Assembly: GCA_018679295.1 (NCBI GenBank)
Contig: JAHHLP010000341.1
Coordinates: 1-6,494 of the forward strand
DNA from: Rhodothermia bacterium
Lineage (GTDB): Bacteria; Bacteroidota; Rhodothermia; Rhodothermales; JABDKH01
Length of the DNA: 6,494 nt
Direction: 5' to 3'
Of the stretch, positions 1-6,008 are shown piece after piece. The first letter of the stretch is position 1. Each line of letters opens with the position of its first letter. Under the pieces are notes generated by a model. That model had not been told where the DNA came from and ran no database searches. It saw nothing but the letters and a program-made list of their open reading frames with translations. Both the position numbers and the translations under genes were made by a program.

Positions 1-113
1 GTTCTGCGCCGCAATTCGAGGGAACCGCCAGATGTTTCCGGTGCCGACGGCGATGCCAAGTACGCTAGCAAGAGCCCTAGACGAGAAGAAAACCGGCTTT
101 CTGAGTGTTCCAT
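1..113 (-). pseudogene. N-terminal start of a sodium:neurotransmitter symporter (NSS/SNF family) gene, apparently frameshifted; runs off the left edge
   Basis: Two minus-strand frames together give the start of an NSS-family sodium-coupled amino acid/amine transporter, an inner-membrane protein of the LeuT fold. From the ATG at 113 the peptide reads MEHSESRFSSRLGLLLAYL, which matches the usual NSS opening (SRLG followed by the first membrane helix). That frame then loses similarity. The frame shifted by one base instead reads VLGIAVGTGNIWRFPRIAAQN to the window edge, the hallmark helix-1 motif (G-N-I-W-R-F-P) that lines the Na+ and substrate site. The shifted frame has no ATG, GTG or TTG before the motif, so neither frame alone makes a good protein. 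One missing base near 50-65, for example a G in the TTGGCATC stretch, would restore LAYLGIAVGTGN. The gene starts 13 nt after the acylase stop and is probably co-transcribed. This could be a real frameshift mutation or a sequencing/assembly indel. Family assignment is firm for such a short piece; loss of function is less certain. Confidence 0.72.
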
Positions 114-126
114 ACGACGACCGTGA

Positions 127-2556
127 CTACGGCGTTATTCGAATTCGAGAACTGACGTCACGTGACGCAAAATAATCGGGCTGGCTCGGATTGTGCAGTC
201 GGTAGTGATCGAAGTTCAGGTAGGTCTGAACGTGCAGATCGTAGAACGGACTGAAGGGATTGCCTGAAACACCCCCGGGATAGACGCCAAAGCCGATCGG
301 TGGCGAAGATGAGAGGTCTACAACCACTCGCCAACTCGCGCTGTGCGTAGCCAGGCGACCCGCGGCCGGAGATAGCGTCTCTGAGGTACCCGGGTATTGG
401 AACGGTCCTCGACCAAGTGAAGAGAATCGGGACGAGGAGATCAGATGGCGAAAGATGATTCGGTGGGCAGATCCCCAGTCGTCACTCTCCTCGCTTCTCA
501 GAGCATCGGCAGCTGCTTCGAGCGAAAGGCACAAAAGGTCGCTGACCGACTCGACTTCAGTGGTTGCGACTACGTCAGCCCATTTGGCTGAGACGTCACC
601 GGTGAGCATTCGGTACAGCTGCGCGACGTATGGCGGCTTCGGCTTGAGTTCCGGTTCGTCCCATGCGAGGCGCGAGAGTGCTCTCCGCCAGACATCATAA
701 GCGAGTGGCTCTCTAGCGTCCGTCCCCATTTCACCATCCCAACTTGCCAGCTGGATTCGCAAATCTTCAGCCTCGCGCAAGTCACAGCGGAGATCATCAA
801 TCGTTGAGGTCAGGTGCCGGGCGTGCACGGCAACTACGTCCGACTGATATCTTTTGATGTCGTCGACTGAATGGGTGGAGCGCTCCCGGAGCAGCTCATT
901 TATCCGCAGTCCGCGATAAGCCGTCCGCCAATCATGCCCCAGATAGTGCGGATACCAATCTCCTGCCGGCTCCTGATTGGCTGACGCCAGATACCCTTGG
1001 GCGGGATTGGATTCGAAGGGCAACTCTTCGAAGGGGACCCGGCCGGACCAAACCGGCTGATCAGGCTCGCGTCTCAGCAGCCCTGCACCGTCTCCTCGCT
1101 CTCGAATCGGAAGCAGACCGGTGGACCGAATTGCGATGTTGCCCGCCACATCCGCAAACAGGATGTTCTGCATCGGCGTGTCCCAAAGTCGAACCGCATC
1201 CTCGAACTGGTCCATGCTTCGGGCGTGACCCATGCGCCATAATGCTTCCAGCGTCTTGCTCGTGTCGTGGCCGACCCAGCGGAGCGCAACGGCGGCATCC
1301 CGCGTACGTAGTACCGGTCCCCAGGGCGCGTGTGCAAACGTGTCGATGACAGCCGGTGCTCCACGAATTGCTATCGTGTCCACGACAAGATCCAGCTCCT
1401 TCCATCCATCAGCGGTCTGGTAGCGGGTACCGGCAGTGTCAAGCTGCAGTGCTACGTGATCGATCTGATCCGCACCGGTGTTGGTAAAGGCCCACGCCAG
1501 GTCAGCGTTGAAAGCCTCGACGAGTCCAGGCGCGCCGGGCACTGTCACACCGTAGAGATTCATTTCCGGAGTGACGATGTGTGCTTCATACCAGATGGCA
1601 GGCAAACTGACTCTCAGGTGCATGTCTCCTGCGAGAATTGGCGCTCCTGTCGTGGACTTCCGACCAGCTACCGCCCAATTGTTGGAGCCGCGGCCCGGTA
1701 CGAATCCAATTCCAAGGGTCTCCAGCGTGAGATCGAAACCTTTTTGCAGTTCGTCTGCTGCGGCGACCAGGTAAGGATCGGCAGTCGGACCAACAGACGA
1801 CAACGTGGACTCACGCTCGGGATCGGGCATTGGGATGATGGGGTCGTTAACCGCAGCGTGTTGCGGATACAACTCCGCATAGTCTTCAGGGCTCAAAGAC
1901 GACCCGATCATTCCGTATAGCGCCTCATCGGTTCGAAACGTAAGATCGTACGTCATGAACTGGAGGACGCGAGCCACCTGAAGAGCCGAACACCGATCCG
2001 GTTGATAGCCCAGAAGTCTCATCTCGAAAGGCAGGTCGCGCTCGTCAAGGCCGCCTACGTACGCGTTCACCCCGGCACAGTACCAGTCGACAAGGTCCGA
2101 CTCCACTCCGTTCTCCTCGAGAATGCGGCTCGCATTTCGTTTCGCACCCAGGTCCATACCTATCGTCCGCATGAAGCGGTCGGTGGCGAGCGCATTCGGA
2201 CCCAGCACCGCCGACAGCCTACCGGAAGCTGCTCTGGGGATGAAGTCGAGTTGGAAGAGACGATCCTGCGCCACCACATAGCCAAGTGCCACCATCGCAT
2301 CTCGGTCGTTGTCCGCGAAGATATGCGGGACGCCCCTTTCGTCTCGGATGACCTCAACGCCATTGCCGATCGCCTGCAGTTCCACCGATGACTCCGACGG
2401 GTACGTCGCGGTGCGGGCCGTCCGATAAAGGCCATCAACTGGGTCCAATAGACCTCCAACGGCCGGGCCATCCGACATGACACCCGCCAGCGCAAGCAGA
2501 AGGGCCGCGGACACTGCGACAGAAGCAACAAACCGAACCAGATCACCCGCCGACAT
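127..2556 (-). CDS. Penicillin acylase family protein (PGA-like Ntn hydrolase), probably exported
   Basis: This is an 809-residue amidohydrolase precursor of the penicillin G acylase/AHL acylase family. Such proteins cleave themselves into alpha and beta chains and hydrolyse amide-linked acyl groups, normally in the periplasm. A hydrophobic segment at about residues 7-26 is a signal peptide or anchor. The alpha part shows GVPHIFA and the family block GYVVAQDRLFQLD...SGRL. After a linker, PGRGSNNWAVAG marks the cleavage site, with Ser291 as N-terminal nucleophile of the beta chain. Asn527 in LASANQ and Arg551 in RGLRI fall at beta positions 237 and 261, close to Asn-beta241 and Arg-beta263 of the E. 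coli enzyme. SGNPFSPFYD near the C-terminus is also typical. I chose the ATG at 2556 because GAGGAG lies 7 nt upstream; the frame is open to a TTG at 2610, with ATGs at 2598 and 2586, but those lack a comparable site. The gene overlaps parA by 14 nt. The substrate (beta-lactam side chain, acyl-homoserine lactone or another amide) cannot be told from sequence. Confidence 0.93.
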   Translation of the reverse strand: MSAGDLVRFVASVAVSAALLLALAGVMSDGPAVGGLLDPVDGLYRTARTATYPSESSVELQAIGNGVEVIRDERGVPHIFADNDRDAMVALGYVVAQDRLFQLDFIPRAASGRLSAVLGPNALATDRFMRTIGMDLGAKRNASRILEENGVESDLVDWYCAGVNAYVGGLDERDLPFEMRLLGYQPDRCSALQVARVLQFMTYDLTFRTDEALYGMIGSSLSPEDYAELYPQHAAVNDPIIPMPDPERESTLSSVGPTADPYLVAAADELQKGFDLTLETLGIGFVPGRGSNNWAVAGRKSTTGAPILAGDMHLRVSLPAIWYEAHIVTPEMNLYGVTVPGAPGLVEAFNADLAWAFTNTGADQIDHVALQLDTAGTRYQTADGWKELDLVVDTIAIRGAPAVIDTFAHAPWGPVLRTRDAAVALRWVGHDTSKTLEALWRMGHARSMDQFEDAVRLWDTPMQNILFADVAGNIAIRSTGLLPIRERGDGAGLLRREPDQPVWSGRVPFEELPFESNPAQGYLASANQEPAGDWYPHYLGHDWRTAYRGLRINELLRERSTHSVDDIKRYQSDVVAVHARHLTSTIDDLRCDLREAEDLRIQLASWDGEMGTDAREPLAYDVWRRALSRLAWDEPELKPKPPYVAQLYRMLTGDVSAKWADVVATTEVESVSDLLCLSLEAAADALRSEESDDWGSAHRIIFRHLISSSRFSSLGRGPFQYPGTSETLSPAAGRLATHSASWRVVVDLSSSPPIGFGVYPGGVSGNPFSPFYDLHVQTYLNFDHYRLHNPSQPDYFASRDVSSRIRITP

Positions 2557-3358
2557 GCGAGAACTCCTCGGTCGGTCCGGGCGCATAGTCAGCACCATTG
2601 CCCGCCGCAATTATTGAAAGTATCTCATCGGTGAGGTTGGCATAATCGATGGCTCCGCGCGAACCCGGCCGATGGTCGAACACAGACGTCCCATCCGAAT
2701 ATGATTGAGACAAAATGGCGCTCGTCCGAATTTCGCTACGCAAGACGCCCGCTCCATACTTCTGACGCAGGTAGGAACGGAAGGAATGGTGCGATCTCTT
2801 TCGAGCATCCACCTGCGTCAATACAAGCCTGGGGTCCATCATGTCCGGGTTCAATCGGTTGCGAACCGTCTGTACGGTAGCAAAACACTGTTCACCTCCG
2901 ATCACGGGCTGGTATTCGGGAGCGATAGGGATAATGACGAGGTGAGCCGCCACGAGAGCGCCCAGACTGTAAGCGGTGACTGCGGCCGCCGTGTCAATTA
3001 CTACCACGTCATACTCAAGAGATGCATCGTTCAACGATTCTCGAACCCACAACACATCTGAGGATCTGGACAGACTTCTCAGAAATTTCGGGGCCTTGGA
3101 CGACGCTGGAAGAAGATCGAACCACCGAAGCCTCTCACACATTTCGCCTGCGAGGACCCGATCCGGACTAAACAGCGTGAGAGAGGACGACTCCTCAGGC
3201 GGCTCAGACACTCCGACCATCCGCGTCAAGAAGCACTGAGGGTCAAGGTCGACGACCAATACCCGTCGACCCGACATTCCCAAAGCCGCCGCAACGCAAA
3301 GAGCAGACGTGGTTTTTCCGGTACCCCCCTTGTGGTTCGCAAACGTGAGAACGGTCAT
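2543..3358 (-). CDS. ParA/Soj-family ATPase, no ParB partner in view
   Basis: This 271-residue cytoplasmic P-loop ATPase belongs to the ParA/MinD superfamily, whose members move or position DNA or protein cargo through ATP-dependent dimers. The deviant Walker A motif KGGTGKTT spans residues 10-17, with signature Lys10 and Lys15. Walker A' is VVDLDPQ at 35-41. Walker B is VVVIDT at 118-123, followed by AAA where most ParA proteins have PP(S). The next block, LGALVAAHLVIIPIAPEY, is typical, as is the C-terminal stretch around PGSRGAIDYANLTDEI (231-246). There is no N-terminal helix-turn-helix extension, so it resembles the short chromosomal (Soj) or orphan type rather than P1-type ParA. I see no MinD-like amphipathic C-terminal helix. 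The start at 3358 places the P-loop at the usual distance from the N-terminus, but no clear Shine-Dalgarno precedes it. No parB follows; the downstream gene is the acylase, overlapped by 14 nt. Whether it segregates DNA or positions another cargo is unknown. Confidence 0.92.
   Translation of the reverse strand: MTVLTFANHKGGTGKTTSALCVAAALGMSGRRVLVVDLDPQCFLTRMVGVSEPPEESSSLTLFSPDRVLAGEMCERLRWFDLLPASSKAPKFLRSLSRSSDVLWVRESLNDASLEYDVVVIDTAAAVTAYSLGALVAAHLVIIPIAPEYQPVIGGEQCFATVQTVRNRLNPDMMDPRLVLTQVDARKRSHHSFRSYLRQKYGAGVLRSEIRTSAILSQSYSDGTSVFDHRPGSRGAIDYANLTDEILSIIAAGNGADYAPGPTEEFSHVGG
2564..2569 (-). promoter_or_regulatory. Ribosome binding site deciding the acylase start
   Basis: On the minus strand this reads GAGGAG, followed by a 7-nt spacer and the ATG at 2556. 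It lies inside the last codons of the parA gene. It is the best Shine-Dalgarno match seen before any start in the window and favours the 2556 start over the in-frame TTG at 2610 and the ATGs at 2598 and 2586. Confidence 0.7.
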
Positions 3359-3407
3359 AGGCTCGCTTTGGTGAGACGATTGAAGTTAGGCTCATGGTGA
3401 TCCCGAA

Positions 3408-3413
3408 GTCAAT
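3408..3413 (-). promoter_or_regulatory. Candidate -35 element for the parA-acylase unit
   Basis: On the minus strand this reads TTGACT, one base from the sigma-70 -35 consensus, 50 nt before the parA start. The best -10 partner is weak (TAACTT, 19 nt further on, about 3383-3388), so this is only a candidate. It lies in the divergent parA/maf gap. Confidence 0.3.
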
Positions 3414-3414
3414 T

Positions 3415-3430
3415 CAGACGTTAGTGTCTG
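3415..3430. promoter_or_regulatory. Inverted repeat in the parA/maf divergent intergenic region, possible operator
   Basis: CAGAC, a 6-nt spacer and GTCTG form a perfect 5-bp-arm inverted repeat between two divergent genes. It sits just upstream of the candidate -35 for parA and just upstream of a TATATT element (3441-3446) facing maf. CAGACG occurs again at 3458-3463, close to the maf start. The placement would suit a regulator acting on both directions, but arms this short can arise by chance. Confidence 0.25.
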
Positions 3431-3440
3431 CGTCCAGCTT

Positions 3441-3446
3441 TATATT
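3441..3446 (+). promoter_or_regulatory. Candidate -10 element for maf
   Basis: TATATT lies 21 nt before the maf ATG in the short divergent gap. No good sigma-70 -35 is found 16-18 nt upstream; TTAGTG at 3421-3426 is too close at 14 nt. The extended form TATATTCG with TTA 17 nt upstream loosely resembles the Bacteroidota-type TTG/TAnnTTTG promoter. The short distance to the ATG would give a very short leader, consistent with the lack of a Shine-Dalgarno. Confidence 0.3.
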
Positions 3447-3467
3447 CGGCCACCTAACAGACGTGCG

Positions 3468-4088
3468 ATGGTAACAGGAATACAATTTGTTCTCGCCTCA
3501 GGCTCGCCGAGACGAGCGCGGCTTCTGTCGTCGCTCGGAATGGAGTTTGATATCGTTCCGGCACGCGTCAGCGAGGAAGTTGATGCAGCAACGCCTCCCC
3601 GGCAGGTCGTCGAAGCGCTTGCGCTGCGAAAAGCCCGCCACGTAGCGCAAGAGTTCCCGAATGCTCTCGTTCTTGGGGCTGACACGATTGTGACGCTGGG
3701 AGATACGATACTAGGCAAGCCGGAGGGTCCCGCTGATGCTGAGCGGATGTTAAGGGCTCTGAGTGGCAACAGTCATCGCGTATATACGGGAATTGCGCTG
3801 GTACATGCCGCCACTGAGAAAGAGGTGGTGTCTTTCGAGTCCACTCGCGTCACCTTTGCGGAAATGACCGAAGCTGAGATTCGCGCTTACGTTGCCGGGG
3901 GGTCTCCTATGGATAAGGCGGGTGCCTATGGAATTCAGGATGATCTCGGCGCGGCGTTCATTTCCGAAATTGAAGGCGACTACTACTGCGTGATGGGGCT
4001 GCCTGTGCACAGGCTCTACACAATACTCAAATCGGATTTCACCTCGTACGTTTCACTAGAATCGCGCCTTAGTCCCATCGATTCATGA
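3468..4088 (+). CDS. maf: Maf family nucleoside triphosphate pyrophosphatase (YhdE-type, dTTP/UTP)
   Basis: This 206-residue cytoplasmic house-cleaning enzyme hydrolyses non-canonical or excess nucleoside triphosphates to monophosphate and pyrophosphate. The motifs run in family order: ASGSPRRARLL with Ser11 and Arg15-Arg16; VSEE around 35-38; LRKA with Lys55; GADTIV with the probable catalytic Asp72; GKP at 83-85; SGNSHRVYT at 99-107; DKAGAYGIQ at 149-157; and EGDYYCVMGLPV at 169-180. The KAGAYGIQ and GDYYCVMGLP forms indicate the YhdE subtype, active on dTTP and UTP, rather than the YceF subtype. Length is typical. The ATG at 3468 is the only reasonable start, since the next Met (codon 25) would remove the SxxRR motif; no Shine-Dalgarno is visible. 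The stop overlaps the next gene's start by 4 nt (ATGA), so the two are probably translationally coupled. Confidence 0.95.
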   Translation: MVTGIQFVLASGSPRRARLLSSLGMEFDIVPARVSEEVDAATPPRQVVEALALRKARHVAQEFPNALVLGADTIVTLGDTILGKPEGPADAERMLRALSGNSHRVYTGIALVHAATEKEVVSFESTRVTFAEMTEAEIRAYVAGGSPMDKAGAYGIQDDLGAAFISEIEGDYYCVMGLPVHRLYTILKSDFTSYVSLESRLSPIDS

Positions 4089-4837
4089 GTGAAGCGCTTA
4101 GTCACATACGGTTGCTCCTGGTTCAGGCGCGTGAGTCCAACGAAATGAAATTGCAGGAACAGCAATGCTTCCTTGAACGCTGTCGCCTCGATCGTCATCA
4201 GATCATCCCGCTTAATGTCCTTGACGACTCTCTGGATCCTACCGTCCTTGAAGGCTTCGACGTGATGATGATTGGTGGAGCCGGTGCATTTTCGGCCGTG
4301 CACGATTACGATTGGATGGAACCTCTCCTAGAACTGGTTCGACGCGCGGTTGACGTCGGCCTGCCAACCTTTGGTTCGTGCTGGGGCCATCAAGTGATTG
4401 CCCGTGCTCTTGGCGGAGAGGTGATTTATGATGTCGCGCGAGCCGAACTCGGCTGTGGCGAGGTAACACTGACCCGGCATGGCCGCGACGATATTCTCTT
4501 CCGCGATTTCCCCGATCGGTTTTTGGCCAACATGGGTCACCACGATCGGGTCACGAGGCTGCCCCGTGGGGCCATCGAACTAGCGCGAAGCCGCTCGCAA
4601 CCCAACCAGGCGTTTCGCCTCGATGGTAAACCGGTATACGGGACGCAGTTTCACTCTGAACTCGACGCCGAGCGAGAGAAGGAACGGCTGCTCATTTACT
4701 GGGAGCACTATCGGGAGGAGATACCGGACGAGGCGGCCCTGCAGGCGATCATTGACGACCTTGCGGACACAACAGAAGTGGACCACCTCCTGCTCGAGTT
4801 CCTGCTTAAGTTCGTGGTACACCACCCCACAGCGTGA
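4085..4837 (+). CDS. Class I glutamine amidotransferase domain protein (GMP-synthase GATase-like), stand-alone
   Basis: This 250-residue protein has the class I (triad) glutamine amidotransferase fold, which releases ammonia from glutamine or acts on gamma-glutamyl compounds. The oxyanion-loop region is MMIGGAGAF at 61-69. The nucleophile elbow is GSCWGHQ, with Cys99, followed by the ALGGEV seen in GuaA-type domains. His190 and Glu192 in GTQFHSEL complete the Cys-His-Glu triad, so the enzyme looks intact. No ATP-pyrophosphatase or other synthetase domain follows; a charged, helical tail of about 55 residues ends the protein. It therefore matches the loosely defined type 1 glutamine amidotransferase proteins related to the GuaA domain, not GMP synthase itself. 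Its true substrate is not deducible. It starts inside the maf stop (ATGA) with no Shine-Dalgarno of its own, pointing to coupled translation. A link to nucleotide metabolism through maf is possible but only inferred. Confidence 0.88.
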   Translation: MSEALSHIRLLLVQARESNEMKLQEQQCFLERCRLDRHQIIPLNVLDDSLDPTVLEGFDVMMIGGAGAFSAVHDYDWMEPLLELVRRAVDVGLPTFGSCWGHQVIARALGGEVIYDVARAELGCGEVTLTRHGRDDILFRDFPDRFLANMGHHDRVTRLPRGAIELARSRSQPNQAFRLDGKPVYGTQFHSELDAEREKERLLIYWEHYREEIPDEAALQAIIDDLADTTEVDHLLLEFLLKFVVHHPTA

Positions 4838-4961
4838 AGGCGCCACGCGTCTGCCGGTGATCCCGCCGCACCCGATGGGTTTGAACCGCCCTTACGTGTA
4901 TCCCTCCGCTTTGTGAACCGTGGCTTGATCCCGGCCCAGCGATAACACCCGTCGTGGCCAA
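4838..4961. other. Convergent intergenic gap, no terminator recognised
   Basis: These 124 nt separate the amidotransferase stop from the stop of the opposing Acg-like gene. I looked on both strands for a GC-rich stem-loop followed by a T-run and found none. Short inverted matches (GCCACG at 4842-4847 with CGTGGC at 4919-4924 or 4953-4958) are too far apart to form an intrinsic terminator. No coding signal was recognised. Confidence 0.5.
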
Positions 4962-6008
4962 TCAGTCGTCGACCAGCACCTCAGAAACCGGCCTCCGTGG
5001 CGTCGCTTTCGATAGCCGCCCATACCCCATCCGCAAGATGATCTGCGGAAAGGCATTGCGCTCCAGCAGACCTGCCACGCGTGTGCGAAGCTCGGGAATC
5101 TCCAGCGGCTGGTTCAAGTACGAAGCTTGAATGGAATAGTCGGCTGCGAGAAGCAGGACATGATCGAGTGCAATTCCTGTAGCCAGCCACGCCGCGGCAT
5201 TGTCGTGAGTGGTTGAAAGGACTGACAGAATCGGAGAGCCCTTTGCAAGCTGTTCATCCCGAGCCGCTTGACCATCCCCCCAGTCGAAAGTCCGCACGAC
5301 AAGCGGACCGACGAGAGACATCGCGTCACCAACACCCACCGCATAGCCCGGTATGCCATCTCTTCGCCGGCTCAGGTTAGGTCGAATCCACGCCGAGAGC
5401 TCCCTGCGGAAGTGCCGATTCTGCCCTTGCACACGATCACCTTGTGCGATTATTTCACCAAGGCGTCCTTTAGCGGCGTCATCGGTGAACAGGTCAAGCG
5501 TCACGCCCTCCGCGGCAACGGCCTCCTGCATGGACTGGAGTTCAATTTCAGGCACCTTGCGGTCATCGAACGACTGGCGATTGGTGTGCCGCTTCTTGAT
5601 GGCCATAAATAGCCGGTGCTCCGTCAATGACGGTTCCGACGCACCGCCGACGCTTATGCGCGCAAGCAGGTCTGGATCGGTCGGATCAGGAAACCTTTCA
5701 ATTTCTGCGTCGAGACCATAATGTCTTAGCGTCGTCTGCAGATGAAAAGCCGCCGTTCCGCAACTCATGATTAACTCGCGGTCTTCCGGGTCGACGACGG
5801 CAAGCGCTCGAGACCGATCTGCGATTACGTCCACGAAGTCGTCGCCAAGCCGAAACAGCCACGGCTGCGTGTTATGACCGGAAGGAGCCAATACGGCATA
5901 ATTAAGAGCAAAGAGGAGCTGGTGGGTCACCGGGCCCTGAGCGGGAAACTCCTGCTCGTCCACGGTCCACGGATCTTTGAAAATCAGTCTCGATTCAGAT
6001 TTGCTCAT
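4962..6008 (-). CDS. Acg-family nitroreductase-like FMN-binding protein
   Basis: This 348-residue cytoplasmic flavoprotein belongs to the nitroreductase superfamily, in the long Acg branch known from M. tuberculosis Rv2032 (acg), Rv3127 and Rv3131. The first conserved block, APSGHNTQPWLF (41-52), is the FMN-contacting N-terminal motif. DRSRALAVVDP (64-73), KKRHTNRQSF (138-147) and the RRDGIPGYAVG stretch (215-225) are characteristic of Acg proteins. The C-terminal half contains the second nitroreductase-like repeat, with ALDHVLLLAADYS (280-292), PLEIPELR (301-308), ILRMGYG (324-330) and the closing RRPVSEVL (338-345). Length is normal for the branch and about 1.5 times that of a classical nitroreductase. 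Family members have been linked to hypoxia and redox stress, and flavin storage has been proposed for Rv2032; catalysis here is not established. The ATG at 6008 follows a purine-rich AAGAGA stretch and overlaps the end of the upstream cation ATPase gene by 14 nt, so co-expression is likely. Confidence 0.88.
   Translation of the reverse strand: MSKSESRLIFKDPWTVDEQEFPAQGPVTHQLLFALNYAVLAPSGHNTQPWLFRLGDDFVDVIADRSRALAVVDPEDRELIMSCGTAAFHLQTTLRHYGLDAEIERFPDPTDPDLLARISVGGASEPSLTEHRLFMAIKKRHTNRQSFDDRKVPEIELQSMQEAVAAEGVTLDLFTDDAAKGRLGEIIAQGDRVQGQNRHFRRELSAWIRPNLSRRRDGIPGYAVGVGDAMSLVGPLVVRTFDWGDGQAARDEQLAKGSPILSVLSTTHDNAAAWLATGIALDHVLLLAADYSIQASYLNQPLEIPELRTRVAGLLERNAFPQIILRMGYGRLSKATPRRPVSEVLVDD

Noticed and set aside
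45..70. Programmed -1 ribosomal frameshift in the symporter start
   Set aside because: No X-XXY-YYZ slippery heptamer or downstream stem is visible, and NSS genes are not known to use one. A simple indel or sequence error is more likely.
1330..1920. Plus-strand open frame of 196 codons inside the acylase gene
   Set aside because: It is antisense to a strongly supported acylase gene and its translation is low-complexity, Arg/Ser/Cys-rich with no recognised motif. It is a shadow frame.
2557..2610. Longer acylase N-terminus starting at the TTG at 2610 or the ATGs at 2598 and 2586
   Set aside because: These starts lack a good ribosome site, overlap parA more deeply and add an arginine-rich stretch ahead of the hydrophobic segment. 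The ATG at 2556 has GAGGAG at ideal spacing.
4814..4825. GTGGT-AC-ACCAC inverted repeat near the end of the amidotransferase gene as a terminator
   Set aside because: The loop is only 2 nt, there is no following T-run, and it lies within coding sequence.
4876..4890. GGGTTTGAACCGCCC resembling a tRNA T-arm
   Set aside because: The T-loop lacks the expected C, and no matching anticodon arm, D arm or acceptor stem is found around it.
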